From assembly GCF_001486585.1 (NCBI RefSeq), contig NZ_LN909042.1, positions 186,001 to 250,000 of the forward strand: a stretch of 64,000 bases of DNA. The letters are read 5' to 3'. Of the stretch, positions 9,536-17,261 are shown piece by piece. Origin of the DNA: Paenibacillus senegalimassiliensis (GTDB taxonomy: Bacteria; Bacillota; Bacilli; Paenibacillales; Paenibacillaceae). The position numbers and the translations under genes are program-made. The notes below the pieces were generated by a model. It worked only from the letters and a program-made list of their open reading frames with translations, was not told the DNA's origin and did not search any database. Every line of letters begins with the position of its first letter. Position 1 is the first letter of the stretch.

Positions 9536-9712
9536 TGATCGCTGAATTCTGTGATATTCAGAAACGGGGGAACCATCGGAAGGGGCCATGCTTGGCCCGT
9601 TTCAGGGGTGAATCGCTGGGTTGGCACATTGGCCAATACCCAGTGTAGGGCTGCTTTCGTGCCCGAATCCGTCAGCTAACTCCGTAAGCGTCCGAAAGAG
9701 GGAATTGTCGTG
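9536..9712 (+). ncRNA. Cyclic di-AMP riboswitch (ydaO/yuaA class) aptamer
   Basis: The conserved blocks of the ydaO/yuaA aptamer appear in order: GCTGAATTCTG then ACGGGGGAACCA (about 9541-9575), GGGGTGAATCGC (9605-9616), GTAGGGC (9645-9651), GCCCGAATCCGTCAGCTAAC (9661-9680) and CGTAAGCGTCC with GAAAGAGGG (9683-9702). It precedes kimA, a known target of this class. In the described class c-di-AMP binding favours termination, lowering potassium import when c-di-AMP (and K+) is high. Confidence 0.93.
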
Positions 9713-9734
9713 GCTGTATGCTCTTAAAAAGAAG

Positions 9735-9772
9735 CGGCCGCGGGAAAGTCCAACTTTCCTGCGGCTTTTTTC
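9735..9772 (+). terminator. Riboswitch expression-platform terminator
   Basis: The stem GCCGCGGGAAAG / CTTTCCTGCGGC with a 4-base loop is followed by TTTTTT, between aptamer and kimA. It is the expected OFF-state hairpin of the riboswitch. Confidence 0.9.
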
Positions 9773-9824
9773 TGCTGTCATTGGGGCTGGATTGGCATCT
9801 TGGAGCTAGAAGAGGGGATATAAC

Positions 9825-11642
9825 ATGGTAAACAAAGTGAAGCGGGTACTCATTGGGCGACCGATGAAGAGCAAGGAGATTGAAGGCGAGAAGCTGGGTA
9901 AGCTGAAGGCGCTGGCTATTCTGTCTTCGGATGCACTGTCATCCGTGGCCTACGGGACTGAGCAGATTCTGCTGGTCCTGATGGCGGCGGGATTCTCCGC
10001 CCTATGGTATTCGATTCCGATTTCCTTTGCCGTACTTGGGCTATTGTTCATACTAATCTTATCTTATCGGCAAACCATCTTTTCTTATCCCTCCGGGGGT
10101 GGAGCTTATATCGTGGCCATGGATAATCTGGGACGATCCACGGGGCTGCTTGCTGGTGGTTCATTGCTCGTAGACTACATTCTGACCGTTGCAGTGAGTT
10201 CATCCGCCGGAACGGATGCGATTATTTCTGCCTTTCCGGTATTACATGATCATCGAGTGTTGATCGCGCTGATCATGATTACATTGCTTACGCTGATGAA
10301 TTTACGCGGGGTGACCGAATCGGCCTCTGTCCTGGCTGTACCGGTATATCTGTTTGTCATTGCAATCTTCGTGCTGATTGGTTCTGGAGTAGTCAAATAT
10401 GCTATGGGCGGTATTCATGCCGCCACGCCGGAGGTAGAGGCTACGGTATCCAACATCAGCCTGTTCCTGCTATTGAAGGCCTTTAGTTCCGGCTGCTCGG
10501 CCTTGACCGGGGTAGAAGCGGTGTCCAATGCCATTCCGAACTTCAAGAAGCCAGCGGCCCATAATGCAGCGGCTACACTGGCCATGATGGGTGTCATCCT
10601 ATGCACGATGTTTATCGGTATTAGCCTATTGGCTTACTGGTACGGGATCAAGCCCGATCCCCAGGCTACGGTGGTTTCACAAATTGCAGAATCTACCTTT
10701 GGCCGGGGTACACTTTACTACGTCATCCAGGGGATTACCGCGTTGATTCTGTTTCTCGCAGCTAACACGGCATATTCGGCATTTCCGTTATTAGCGTTCA
10801 TGCTGGCCAAGGACAAGTATATGCCTCACGCCTTTATGGTGCGCGGGGATCGATTGGGCTTCTCGAACGGCATTATTTTCCTGGGAGTGACTTCGGCCTT
10901 GCTGGTGATTGGCTTCGGCGGGAATACGGAAAGCTTGATTCCTCTTTATGCCGTAGGGGTATTTATCCCGTTCACTCTGTCGCAACTCGGCATGATGATT
11001 CGCTGGCTGAAGCTCAAGCCCAAAGGCTGGGTGCTCCGGTTGGCTATCAATACAGTAGGTATGCTGACTACGCTTGGGATTACGCTTATTTTTGTCATCA
11101 CCAAGTTCTCGCATGTGTGGGTCGTCTTTATCTTCCTGCCGCTGGTCATGTTCCTGTTCTTCCAGATTCACCGCCATTATCAGAATATTGCTCAGCAGCT
11201 ACGGATTTCCGTGGATGTGGAGAAGCCCGTGATGAAGGGAAGCACGATCGTGGTGCCGGTAGCCGGTATTACGCGGGTCGTCATGAATTCGCTGGGTTAT
11301 GCCAAATCGCTTACCGATAATGTGGTAGCTGTGTATGTGGGGTTCGATGATGAGGAAATCAAGCGGATGGAGCAGAAATGGGCGGAATGGAATCCGGGAG
11401 TGCGGTTAATTACGCTGAGATCGAGCTTTAGAAGCATCGTTCGGCCCATCATGAAATTTATTGATACGGTGGAGTGGAAAACCTCGGAGACCGATCATAT
11501 CACGGTGCTGATTCCGCAATTCATTACACGCCATTGGTGGCAGAATATGCTGCACAACCAGTCCAGCCTGGTGTTACGAGCTTACCTGTACAATCATAAG
11601 GACGTCGTTATCGCGACCGTACCCTTCCATTTGCAAAAGTAG
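9825..11642 (+). CDS. kimA: Potassium importer KimA (YdaO), APC-family
   Basis: A 605-residue K+/H+ symporter with 12 predicted membrane helices and a C-terminal cytoplasmic domain (about 460-605, starting near VPVAGITRVVMNS). The N-terminal AILSSDALSSVAYGTEQ segment contains Asp36 and Tyr43, residues I recall as essential for K+ binding in B. subtilis KimA, at the same numbers. The length matches the family. AGAGGGG lies just upstream of the ATG. Control by the upstream c-di-AMP riboswitch supports the identity: expression should fall when c-di-AMP is abundant. Confidence 0.95.
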   Translation: MVNKVKRVLIGRPMKSKEIEGEKLGKLKALAILSSDALSSVAYGTEQILLVLMAAGFSALWYSIPISFAVLGLLFILILSYRQTIFSYPSGGGAYIVAMDNLGRSTGLLAGGSLLVDYILTVAVSSSAGTDAIISAFPVLHDHRVLIALIMITLLTLMNLRGVTESASVLAVPVYLFVIAIFVLIGSGVVKYAMGGIHAATPEVEATVSNISLFLLLKAFSSGCSALTGVEAVSNAIPNFKKPAAHNAAATLAMMGVILCTMFIGISLLAYWYGIKPDPQATVVSQIAESTFGRGTLYYVIQGITALILFLAANTAYSAFPLLAFMLAKDKYMPHAFMVRGDRLGFSNGIIFLGVTSALLVIGFGGNTESLIPLYAVGVFIPFTLSQLGMMIRWLKLKPKGWVLRLAINTVGMLTTLGITLIFVITKFSHVWVVFIFLPLVMFLFFQIHRHYQNIAQQLRISVDVEKPVMKGSTIVVPVAGITRVVMNSLGYAKSLTDNVVAVYVGFDDEEIKRMEQKWAEWNPGVRLITLRSSFRSIVRPIMKFIDTVEWKTSETDHITVLIPQFITRHWWQNMLHNQSSLVLRAYLYNHKDVVIATVPFHLQK

Positions 11643-11730
11643 GCTTGGGTGTCCGGGCGAGTGTTCACCAAACCGGGCGATCGCACGTACAATAACCTGA
11701 ATACCCTAACATGACAAGGAGGGGAATGGG

Positions 11731-12525
11731 TTGATTGTTCTGCCACCGAGCGACAAGAGCCAGCTCTCGCAAATGAGCTTGCCTCCGTTCCAACAGGAAA
11801 TTGTGCAGGCTATGGAGAGGAGTCCGGTGCCCCATCGATATAGCTCGCTGGATGAGCTTCTCTTCGAATTGAACTTACGGGGATCGATTGTAGGGTCGGC
11901 ATTGGCGCTCAACCAGAGTGGAGCCAAGTTCGCCGTCTATCGCAAATCGCATTGTAACGAAATGTACTGGTCGCGTACGGACGAAGGAGGCTTCCGGTTA
12001 AGAAGCGGTGTAGCGCCTTCTGATGCCATTCAGGACATTTACCTGAACGGGCCGTTGTATGGCTTCGAATGCTCCATGGCCATGATGATTGTGATGTACA
12101 AGGCTGTGCTGGATCAGATTGGAAGCCGCGCATTCAATACGTATTTCACTGATCTGTATCTGTTCGATTGGCACTACGACAGTGATCTCGGCTTTGCCCA
12201 AGGTAACCGGAGACTAGGTGTGTATCCTGGGGATATCCTGTACTTTAAGAACCCGGATCATAACCCCGAGACGCCCGAATGGCAAGGAGAGAATGTCATC
12301 GTGCTGGGCGACGACCTGTTCTACGGTCACGGCATCGGCGTTCGTAATTCATCAGAGATTATTGGTGCCCTCAATCAGCGACGGAAGCCAGGCGCCCGAA
12401 GATCGGCCTACCTGCTCGATTTAATCATCCATCCCGATTATAATCACATTCGCGGGCTTCGGGGCGTGTACGCACGGATCGGTACTTCGGTGTATCGTTA
12501 CTCTGGAGCAGGGCAGCAGGCTTAA
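11731..12525 (+). CDS. tgl: Spore-coat protein-glutamine gamma-glutamyltransferase
   Basis: A 264-residue transglutaminase of the Bacillus Tgl family, which crosslinks spore-coat proteins through gamma-glutamyl-lysine bonds. The active-site block is NGPLYGFECSMAMMI with nucleophile Cys114 (Cys116 in B. subtilis Tgl as recalled). Further shared blocks are SGAKFAVYRKS, YFKNPDHNPETPEWQGENVI and YGHGIG, the last holding the catalytic His. A TTG start at 11731 is supported by AAGGAGGGG about 6 bases upstream; no in-frame ATG is close. The C-terminus is somewhat longer than in B. subtilis. It implies a spore former and is presumably expressed in the mother cell; I could not place a sigma-K promoter. 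Confidence 0.93.
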   Translation: MIVLPPSDKSQLSQMSLPPFQQEIVQAMERSPVPHRYSSLDELLFELNLRGSIVGSALALNQSGAKFAVYRKSHCNEMYWSRTDEGGFRLRSGVAPSDAIQDIYLNGPLYGFECSMAMMIVMYKAVLDQIGSRAFNTYFTDLYLFDWHYDSDLGFAQGNRRLGVYPGDILYFKNPDHNPETPEWQGENVIVLGDDLFYGHGIGVRNSSEIIGALNQRRKPGARRSAYLLDLIIHPDYNHIRGLRGVYARIGTSVYRYSGAGQQA

Positions 12526-12555
12526 GACATGTTGTTCTGTGAAAATAGTAATCAA

Positions 12556-12598
12556 AAAATGACGGCAGGGGATGGTCCCGATGCCGTCATTTTTTTTG
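12556..12598 (+). terminator. Terminator after tgl
   Basis: The outer stem ATGACGGCA / TGCCGTCAT, with an inner GGG...CCC, is followed by eight Ts. Confidence 0.9.
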
Positions 12599-12690
12599 AA
12601 GCTCTCCACGTAATTGTGCAGAATATTAGAACAAATGATATAGTTACACCAGAATATGACTAAGATAAGACAAGGTTAGGAGAGGTGTCC

Positions 12691-13062
12691 GTGCACAAGC
12701 AATTGAGAAAATACTGTTTGTCCAAAAAAGGAGCAGTCGAGGAATATCCCTTCGGACCCGATACTGCGGTGATGAAGGTAGGAGGCAAAATGTTTGCGTT
12801 ACTGCCTGTTCCAGGCGAATTCTCTACAATATCCATCTCGCTGAAATGTGATCCGATCATTGCGGAAAATCTTCGGGAGCAGCATGCTTGCGTGACTGCT
12901 GGATATCATCTGAACAAAAAACATTGGAACACCGTCGTTGTCGATGGTAGCTTGCCAATGGACGACCTGCGAGCTATGATCGACCACTCCTATGATCTGG
13001 TGCTGAAGGGACTAAGCAAAGCTGCCCGGGAAGCGGTACTGATGCGGTTAAGCGAGACTTAA
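12691..13062 (+). CDS. MmcQ/YjbR-family protein
   Basis: A 123-residue protein of the MmcQ/YjbR family (CyaY-like fold), recognised by the N-terminal KGAVEEYPFGPDTAVMKVGGKMFA block and the C-terminal HLNKKHWNTV with DDLRAMIDHSYDLV. The family is linked to DNA binding by structure, but its cellular role is unclear. GTG 12691 is chosen over GTG 12685 because the AGGAGAGG site (12678-12685) overlaps the latter and sits 5 bases before the former. Single-gene unit after the tgl terminator. Confidence 0.88.
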   Translation: MHKQLRKYCLSKKGAVEEYPFGPDTAVMKVGGKMFALLPVPGEFSTISISLKCDPIIAENLREQHACVTAGYHLNKKHWNTVVVDGSLPMDDLRAMIDHSYDLVLKGLSKAAREAVLMRLSET

Positions 13063-13196
13063 TATAAATGTGTGTGTCCTGGGAAGACGACTTTTTGAAC
13101 AACCTCTATAAGTATGTTGTGACTAACATTACGTCCCTAGCCGGGGGCCATGCGCTAGAATGAGGACGACACCAATATTTGGAGGTATGAGCGCGC

Positions 13197-13988
13197 ATGG
13201 CCCAAGGCAAGGGTAGAAATCAAGGCGGCAAACCAGCCGCGAAAGGCAAGGCAGCGAAGTATCAAGAGAAGAACAGTGGGAAGTCCAATTTTCTATTTGT
13301 GCTATCACTAATTGTGTTAGGTGTGTTGGTGATTGTGCTGTCCTTCTTCTTCCTTAAGGATTCGAAGGAATCGGAGGCATCCTCGCTGAAGGACCTGCCG
13401 AACTACACCGAGATTAAGGGCGATTATGAAGCCAAAGGATTAAAATACGAGAAGCAACCACATCTGGGGAACCCTGAGGCGAAGGTCAAGGTGATGGAAT
13501 TCGCCGACTTCAAATGCCCGGCTTGCATGAAGTGGGAAGCGGCTTACATGGATCAATTCCAGCAAGAGTTCATCGATACCGGGAAGGTGGAATTCTTCTT
13601 CACTAACTATGCATTCATCGACCGGGATTCCATTATGGCAGCTAGCGCAGGTGAAGCGATTGCTGCGCAAAACAACGAAAAGTTCTGGGAATTCAAGAAA
13701 AAGCTATATGCGAACCAAGGCGACGAGACGAAGATTTGGGCTACGCCTGAATTCCTGCTCGACTTCGTCAAGAAGAATATCGACGGCATTGACTACGAAC
13801 GGTTCGCCAAGGATTTACAGGATCGTACCTACATGCTGGCCGTGAAGGAAGACTTCAAGACGGCTGGATACTACGGTGTCAATGGTACACCGCAGTTCAT
13901 GGTGAACGGTGAGTTACTGCCGACCTCCTCCTACGAGGAATTGGCCGCTGCTATTGAGGCAGCGCTGGCGGCTGAGGGCGGACAGTAA
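13197..13988 (+). CDS. Membrane-anchored DsbA-family thiol-disulfide oxidoreductase (BdbD-like)
   Basis: A 263-residue protein with a Lys/Gly-rich cytoplasmic N-terminus, one membrane anchor (about 32-53) and an extracytoplasmic thioredoxin-like domain. The redox motif CPAC is at 107-110 and the cis-proline loop is GVNGTPQF. DsbA-family proteins with this topology (BdbD type) introduce disulfides into exported proteins. The usual partner BdbC, a quinone-linked reoxidase, is not adjacent. GGAGG at 13181-13185 sits 11 bases before the ATG; the ATG at 13187 is out of frame. The oxidant role rather than a reductase role is inferred from similarity to BdbD. Confidence 0.88.
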   Translation: MAQGKGRNQGGKPAAKGKAAKYQEKNSGKSNFLFVLSLIVLGVLVIVLSFFFLKDSKESEASSLKDLPNYTEIKGDYEAKGLKYEKQPHLGNPEAKVKVMEFADFKCPACMKWEAAYMDQFQQEFIDTGKVEFFFTNYAFIDRDSIMAASAGEAIAAQNNEKFWEFKKKLYANQGDETKIWATPEFLLDFVKKNIDGIDYERFAKDLQDRTYMLAVKEDFKTAGYYGVNGTPQFMVNGELLPTSSYEELAAAIEAALAAEGGQ

Positions 13989-14054
13989 GCGTCTCATCTT
14001 ATCTGCATCCACCAGCAACCTATTGTTACATACTGTTGGGAGCGCACATTAGTA
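13989..14054. other. Start of a 351-bp gene-free stretch
   Basis: Between the DsbA-like gene and the ABC exporter (13989-14339) there is no credible ORF. The stretch holds four spaced copies of a GGARRAWTTCCC-like motif and then a long terminator hairpin, listed separately. Confidence 0.4.
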
Positions 14055-14230
14055 GGAAATTCTCCCGCTAATTAGTGGGAAAACGCTAATTTTAGAGATT
14101 TAACTGGAAAAACTCCCTATAAATCCTCATATCAGGCCTATAATGGGTAATTTAGCCCGAATTATATGGAGAATTTCCCTATAATAGCTGGTTATTACTC
14201 TAAAAGTAACTTTTATATGGAGGATTTCCC
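14055..14230. repeat. Four regularly spaced near-palindromic 12-mers
   Basis: GGAAATTCTCCC (14055), GGAAAAACTCCC (14106), GGAGAATTTCCC (14168) and GGAGGATTTCCC (14219) start 51, 62 and 51 bp apart in an AT-rich region. Each is followed by CGCTAAT-, CTATAAAT-, CTATAATA- or CGTTAAAT-like sequence. Either a degenerate intergenic repeat or a spaced binding array; no function is known to me. Confidence 0.6.
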
Positions 14231-14270
14231 GTTAAATCTGGCAGATGGATAGTCGGAGTATAAACGAACA

Positions 14271-14315
14271 CAAGCCTTCGATTCGTACAACAGAATCGAA
14301 GGCTTGCTCATTTTG
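14271..14315. terminator. 14-bp perfect hairpin at the end of the sactipeptide operon
   Basis: CAAGCCTTCGATTC (14271-14284) and GAATCGAAGGCTTG (14293-14306) form a perfect stem with an 8-base loop. The tail is T-rich only on the plus strand (CTCATTTTG). It lies 34 bp beyond the stop of the minus-strand ABC gene and probably ends that operon. Confidence 0.65.
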
Positions 14316-14339
14316 CTGGTATCAAGTCACCCAACAGCT

Positions 14340-15986
14340 CTATGAGTGAGCCATCTCCACGGCTGGCTTGCTTAACTGCAAGGACTTGTTACAAAGAATA
14401 TCAAAGGAATGGCTGTGGTCGATGAAGATACAAATACGGTCATTGAGTGCGGTCTGCAACAGTTCATTCATCAGCCGCTTGGTCTCGTCATCCAGGTGAG
14501 CGGCAATTTCGTCGAATAGCAGGACGCTGGATTCTCTCAGCAGGGCTCTGGCAATGGCAATACGCTGAATTTCCCCACCCGAGAGCCGGCTCCCGTTCTC
14601 CCCGATAGTCTGTCCCCCAAGCTTGTCCATCACTTTGCCAAGCTCGGTTAATTCCACCACTTCCCTGTACCTGGCTTCATCGACATGCTCTACCCCATAT
14701 TTAACGTTGTTCTCAATCGTATCATTAAATAGATAGATTTTCTGCGAGACGATGCCTATATTCTTACGCAAAGATTTCCGGGAGATGGACGTAATATCGG
14801 TGCCATTCAGCAGAATTTGCCCTTCCGTGCAATTATATAAACCCATGAGCAAGCGGAAAAAGGTGGTCTTCCCCGAACCGTTCTCACCATAGATTATCAA
14901 TTTATCGGTCCGTTCCAAGCCGAATTCGAGATTTTGAAACAGGAAGGGTGAATTCTTATAGTGAAAACCCACCTGACGGACCTGAATATCATTAACTTCC
15001 TTCAACTCCAGCTTATGATCATCCTCAGCATCCTCCAAAGTCTCTTCCAGGAACAAGCTAAGTCTTTGCAAGCTTACCAATGCCGGTTGAAGGGTTAAGG
15101 TTGCGCCCGTAATGCTCTGAATCGGGGTATACAGCTTGGGTACATAACTCAGGAAAATCATATATACACCGATAGAAAGCTGCTGATCGATGAACAATTT
15201 GCCCCCGGATAACATCAGAATAACGGTAGCCATGGCGCCCAGGAAAATAATCATTTCCATACCCAGCGAGTAGCTTAAAGTTTGCTTGACGTTAGCTTTC
15301 ATTAATTTGCGAGTCATCTCATTAATTTTCTCTGATTCTATCTCTTCTAGCGATAAATTCTTAACCTCTTCAATACCGCCTACGGACTGCTGAATTTTGC
15401 TGTTAAGCTGGGCGCTCTTCTCAGCAATTTCTTTTGAAAATTTGGCAACAGAGCCCATCAGCCTGGTAGAGATCAGATAATAGCAAGGAATCAGCAGGCA
15501 CATGATCAAGGTTAAGGGCACACTTTGCAGCAACAAAATGATAAGCACGCCTACAAATTCAAAAAAACCAAGCACCATTTTAAAAGTATTGGCCGAGAAC
15601 AGTCCGCTCAAATTATTTACTTCGTTAAGTCGGGCCGTAATATATCCGCTCTCCTTGAAATTGTAGAAGTCCAGTGGATACTTGAGCAGCTTCCTGGAAA
15701 TTTCTTCTCTAATCTTGAAAATGATGTTCTGATTCATGTGCGTAAACAGATAAGTCGATATGTAGCTCAGGACGCTCTTCACGAGATAGACTACAGCCAA
15801 TGCCGAGCTATAGATCAGAACGATGCGATACTGCCCCTTCATCAGCCCCTCATCGAATACCTTCTGAATCAGAAAGGCGGGGATGAGTCCAATCCCCGTA
15901 ATAACGATGAGCAGCAGAAAGGACTGCATGATTTTATTCTGGAAATGCTTGCTATAGCTCCATACCAACTTTAGATTTTTCCCCAT
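14340..15986 (-). CDS. ABC exporter (fused permease and ATPase) of the sactipeptide cluster
   Basis: A 548-residue half-transporter: six-helix exporter domain (about 20-300) and ATPase domain with Walker A GENGSGKTT, signature SRLSGGEIQR, Walker B SSVLLFDE and switch His in FIDHSHS. The residues after Walker B are IAAHLDD rather than the usual PTSALD. There is no C39 peptidase domain, so it should export but not cleave the leader. ATG 15986 has CAGGAG 8 bases upstream; the frame stays open further but without a ribosome site. It overlaps the preceding radical SAM gene by 35 bp, suggesting translational coupling. Role: export of, and perhaps immunity to, the modified peptide (inferred). Confidence 0.88.
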   Translation of the reverse strand: MGKNLKLVWSYSKHFQNKIMQSFLLLIVITGIGLIPAFLIQKVFDEGLMKGQYRIVLIYSSALAVVYLVKSVLSYISTYLFTHMNQNIIFKIREEISRKLLKYPLDFYNFKESGYITARLNEVNNLSGLFSANTFKMVLGFFEFVGVLIILLLQSVPLTLIMCLLIPCYYLISTRLMGSVAKFSKEIAEKSAQLNSKIQQSVGGIEEVKNLSLEEIESEKINEMTRKLMKANVKQTLSYSLGMEMIIFLGAMATVILMLSGGKLFIDQQLSIGVYMIFLSYVPKLYTPIQSITGATLTLQPALVSLQRLSLFLEETLEDAEDDHKLELKEVNDIQVRQVGFHYKNSPFLFQNLEFGLERTDKLIIYGENGSGKTTFFRLLMGLYNCTEGQILLNGTDITSISRKSLRKNIGIVSQKIYLFNDTIENNVKYGVEHVDEARYREVVELTELGKVMDKLGGQTIGENGSRLSGGEIQRIAIARALLRESSVLLFDEIAAHLDDETKRLMNELLQTALNDRICIFIDHSHSFDILCNKSLQLSKPAVEMAHS

Positions 15987-17247
15987 GATTGTTCTCCTGA
16001 CCTTGATGGATTTCGCTACAGTATTTCGTCCCTTCGTAGCTGCCGGAAGCATAATAATCGAGAGCCCGACAATCGAAGCAGAACAAATTCCGTGCGCATT
16101 GGTCGCAGCCTTGCATGTCCTTCTTAGGCGTTGTCCAATATTTCTTATGGCGTTGCTCGTTAAATATTTTATAAAGTGGCTCTTCACGAATGTTGCCCAA
16201 GCGATCTTGGCTCTGGCGCATCATCATGCAGGGGTATAACGTGCCATCAGCCGAGATGAAAATTTGTCCATGCAGACAATTATGATAATGCTCAAGCAAT
16301 TGATAATTTTGTATATTAACGGGCATTTCCCTTTCAGTAGGGTCCATCATTTGCGATAACAACTTGTCTGGATAATAGGGGCTTGCCGGATATAGATACA
16401 TGAGGCTGGTTTGTTTGTTGGCATAAAAATGCTTCATCTCTCTAGCATGATCCTCATTTAAGGAGGTCATAACCAGCGAAACATAATGCTGAATATCGTA
16501 TTTCTCCAGAATCTCCAGGCTGGTACGGAATAGATCGAAGCTTGCGGCTTGTCCGGTAATCTGAGCATAACCCTCAGAAGTGGATTCAAAGACCTGGAGT
16601 ATGAGATCAACCCGATGTACCTTCAGAAATTTACCGATTTCTTCGTCGATCAACGTGCCATTCGTCATGATGGTGCACTTCACCCCATGATCCGACAAAA
16701 TTTCGATCAGGTGCTTCAGCACATCCCAACGTAAGAAAGGTTCCCCTCCAGAAAAAATCACCTGCTTTACCCTTAAATGTATAATATTCTGTATCGTTTC
16801 CTCCCAATCCTCTAAAGACAGTCGTTCATTCGTATTTGACCATTTCTTGCAGCCGCATGACCGATAGACGATATTGTCGGACGTGCAAAATTGGCAATTC
16901 ATATTGCATTCTCCCGTAAGCTCAAGCACGGCCCGATTCAATTGAAAGGGTCTTAACGTATCGCTCTTCAGAAATTTGGCATCATGCGTCCTGATCTTGG
17001 GAATATACACCTGCTGCTCATAAAGCTGCCCAAGGCCAAGCTGCAACAGAAACTGGATAAAGCCGTCCAGGTTCTCGGTGTTATCCTCCTCCTTGAGTTG
17101 TTCAATGGAGGTGCCGGATTGAAGTCGATCTAATATCTCGCTCTGCCAGACTTTAAGCGGCTCCTTCTTGCCAGTACCCATGTTATAGATGAACGAGGCT
17201 GTTCGCCCCTGTAAGTGCAGCACTTCGCGATGCAGGTAAAAAAACAT
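15952..17247 (-). CDS. Radical SAM/SPASM peptide maturase 2 (sactisynthase-like)
   Basis: A 431-residue radical SAM enzyme. Residues 1-75 look like a winged PqqD-type recognition element (WQSEILDRLQSGTSIEQLKEE). The radical SAM cluster motif is CNMNCQFC with Cys114, Cys118 and Cys121, followed by SGGEPFLRW. Unusually, two more cysteines (CGC near 131-133) follow the cluster motif. The C-terminal SPASM cysteines include CLHG, CMMMRQ, CDQCARNLFCFDC and a last Cys near 416. AGGGGGTT precedes the ATG. It follows maturase 1 by 14 bp. By analogy with the TrnC/TrnD pair of thuricin CD, it may install or help install Cys-sulfur to alpha-carbon thioethers. Confidence 0.85.
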   Translation of the reverse strand: MFFYLHREVLHLQGRTASFIYNMGTGKKEPLKVWQSEILDRLQSGTSIEQLKEEDNTENLDGFIQFLLQLGLGQLYEQQVYIPKIRTHDAKFLKSDTLRPFQLNRAVLELTGECNMNCQFCTSDNIVYRSCGCKKWSNTNERLSLEDWEETIQNIIHLRVKQVIFSGGEPFLRWDVLKHLIEILSDHGVKCTIMTNGTLIDEEIGKFLKVHRVDLILQVFESTSEGYAQITGQAASFDLFRTSLEILEKYDIQHYVSLVMTSLNEDHAREMKHFYANKQTSLMYLYPASPYYPDKLLSQMMDPTEREMPVNIQNYQLLEHYHNCLHGQIFISADGTLYPCMMMRQSQDRLGNIREEPLYKIFNEQRHKKYWTTPKKDMQGCDQCARNLFCFDCRALDYYASGSYEGTKYCSEIHQGQENNHGEKSKVGMEL

Positions 17248-17261
17248 AGTGTAACCCCCTG

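Noticed and set aside
9621-9809. 62-codon ORF upstream of kimA
   Set aside because: It lies inside the c-di-AMP riboswitch aptamer and terminator; the RNA structure explains the sequence.
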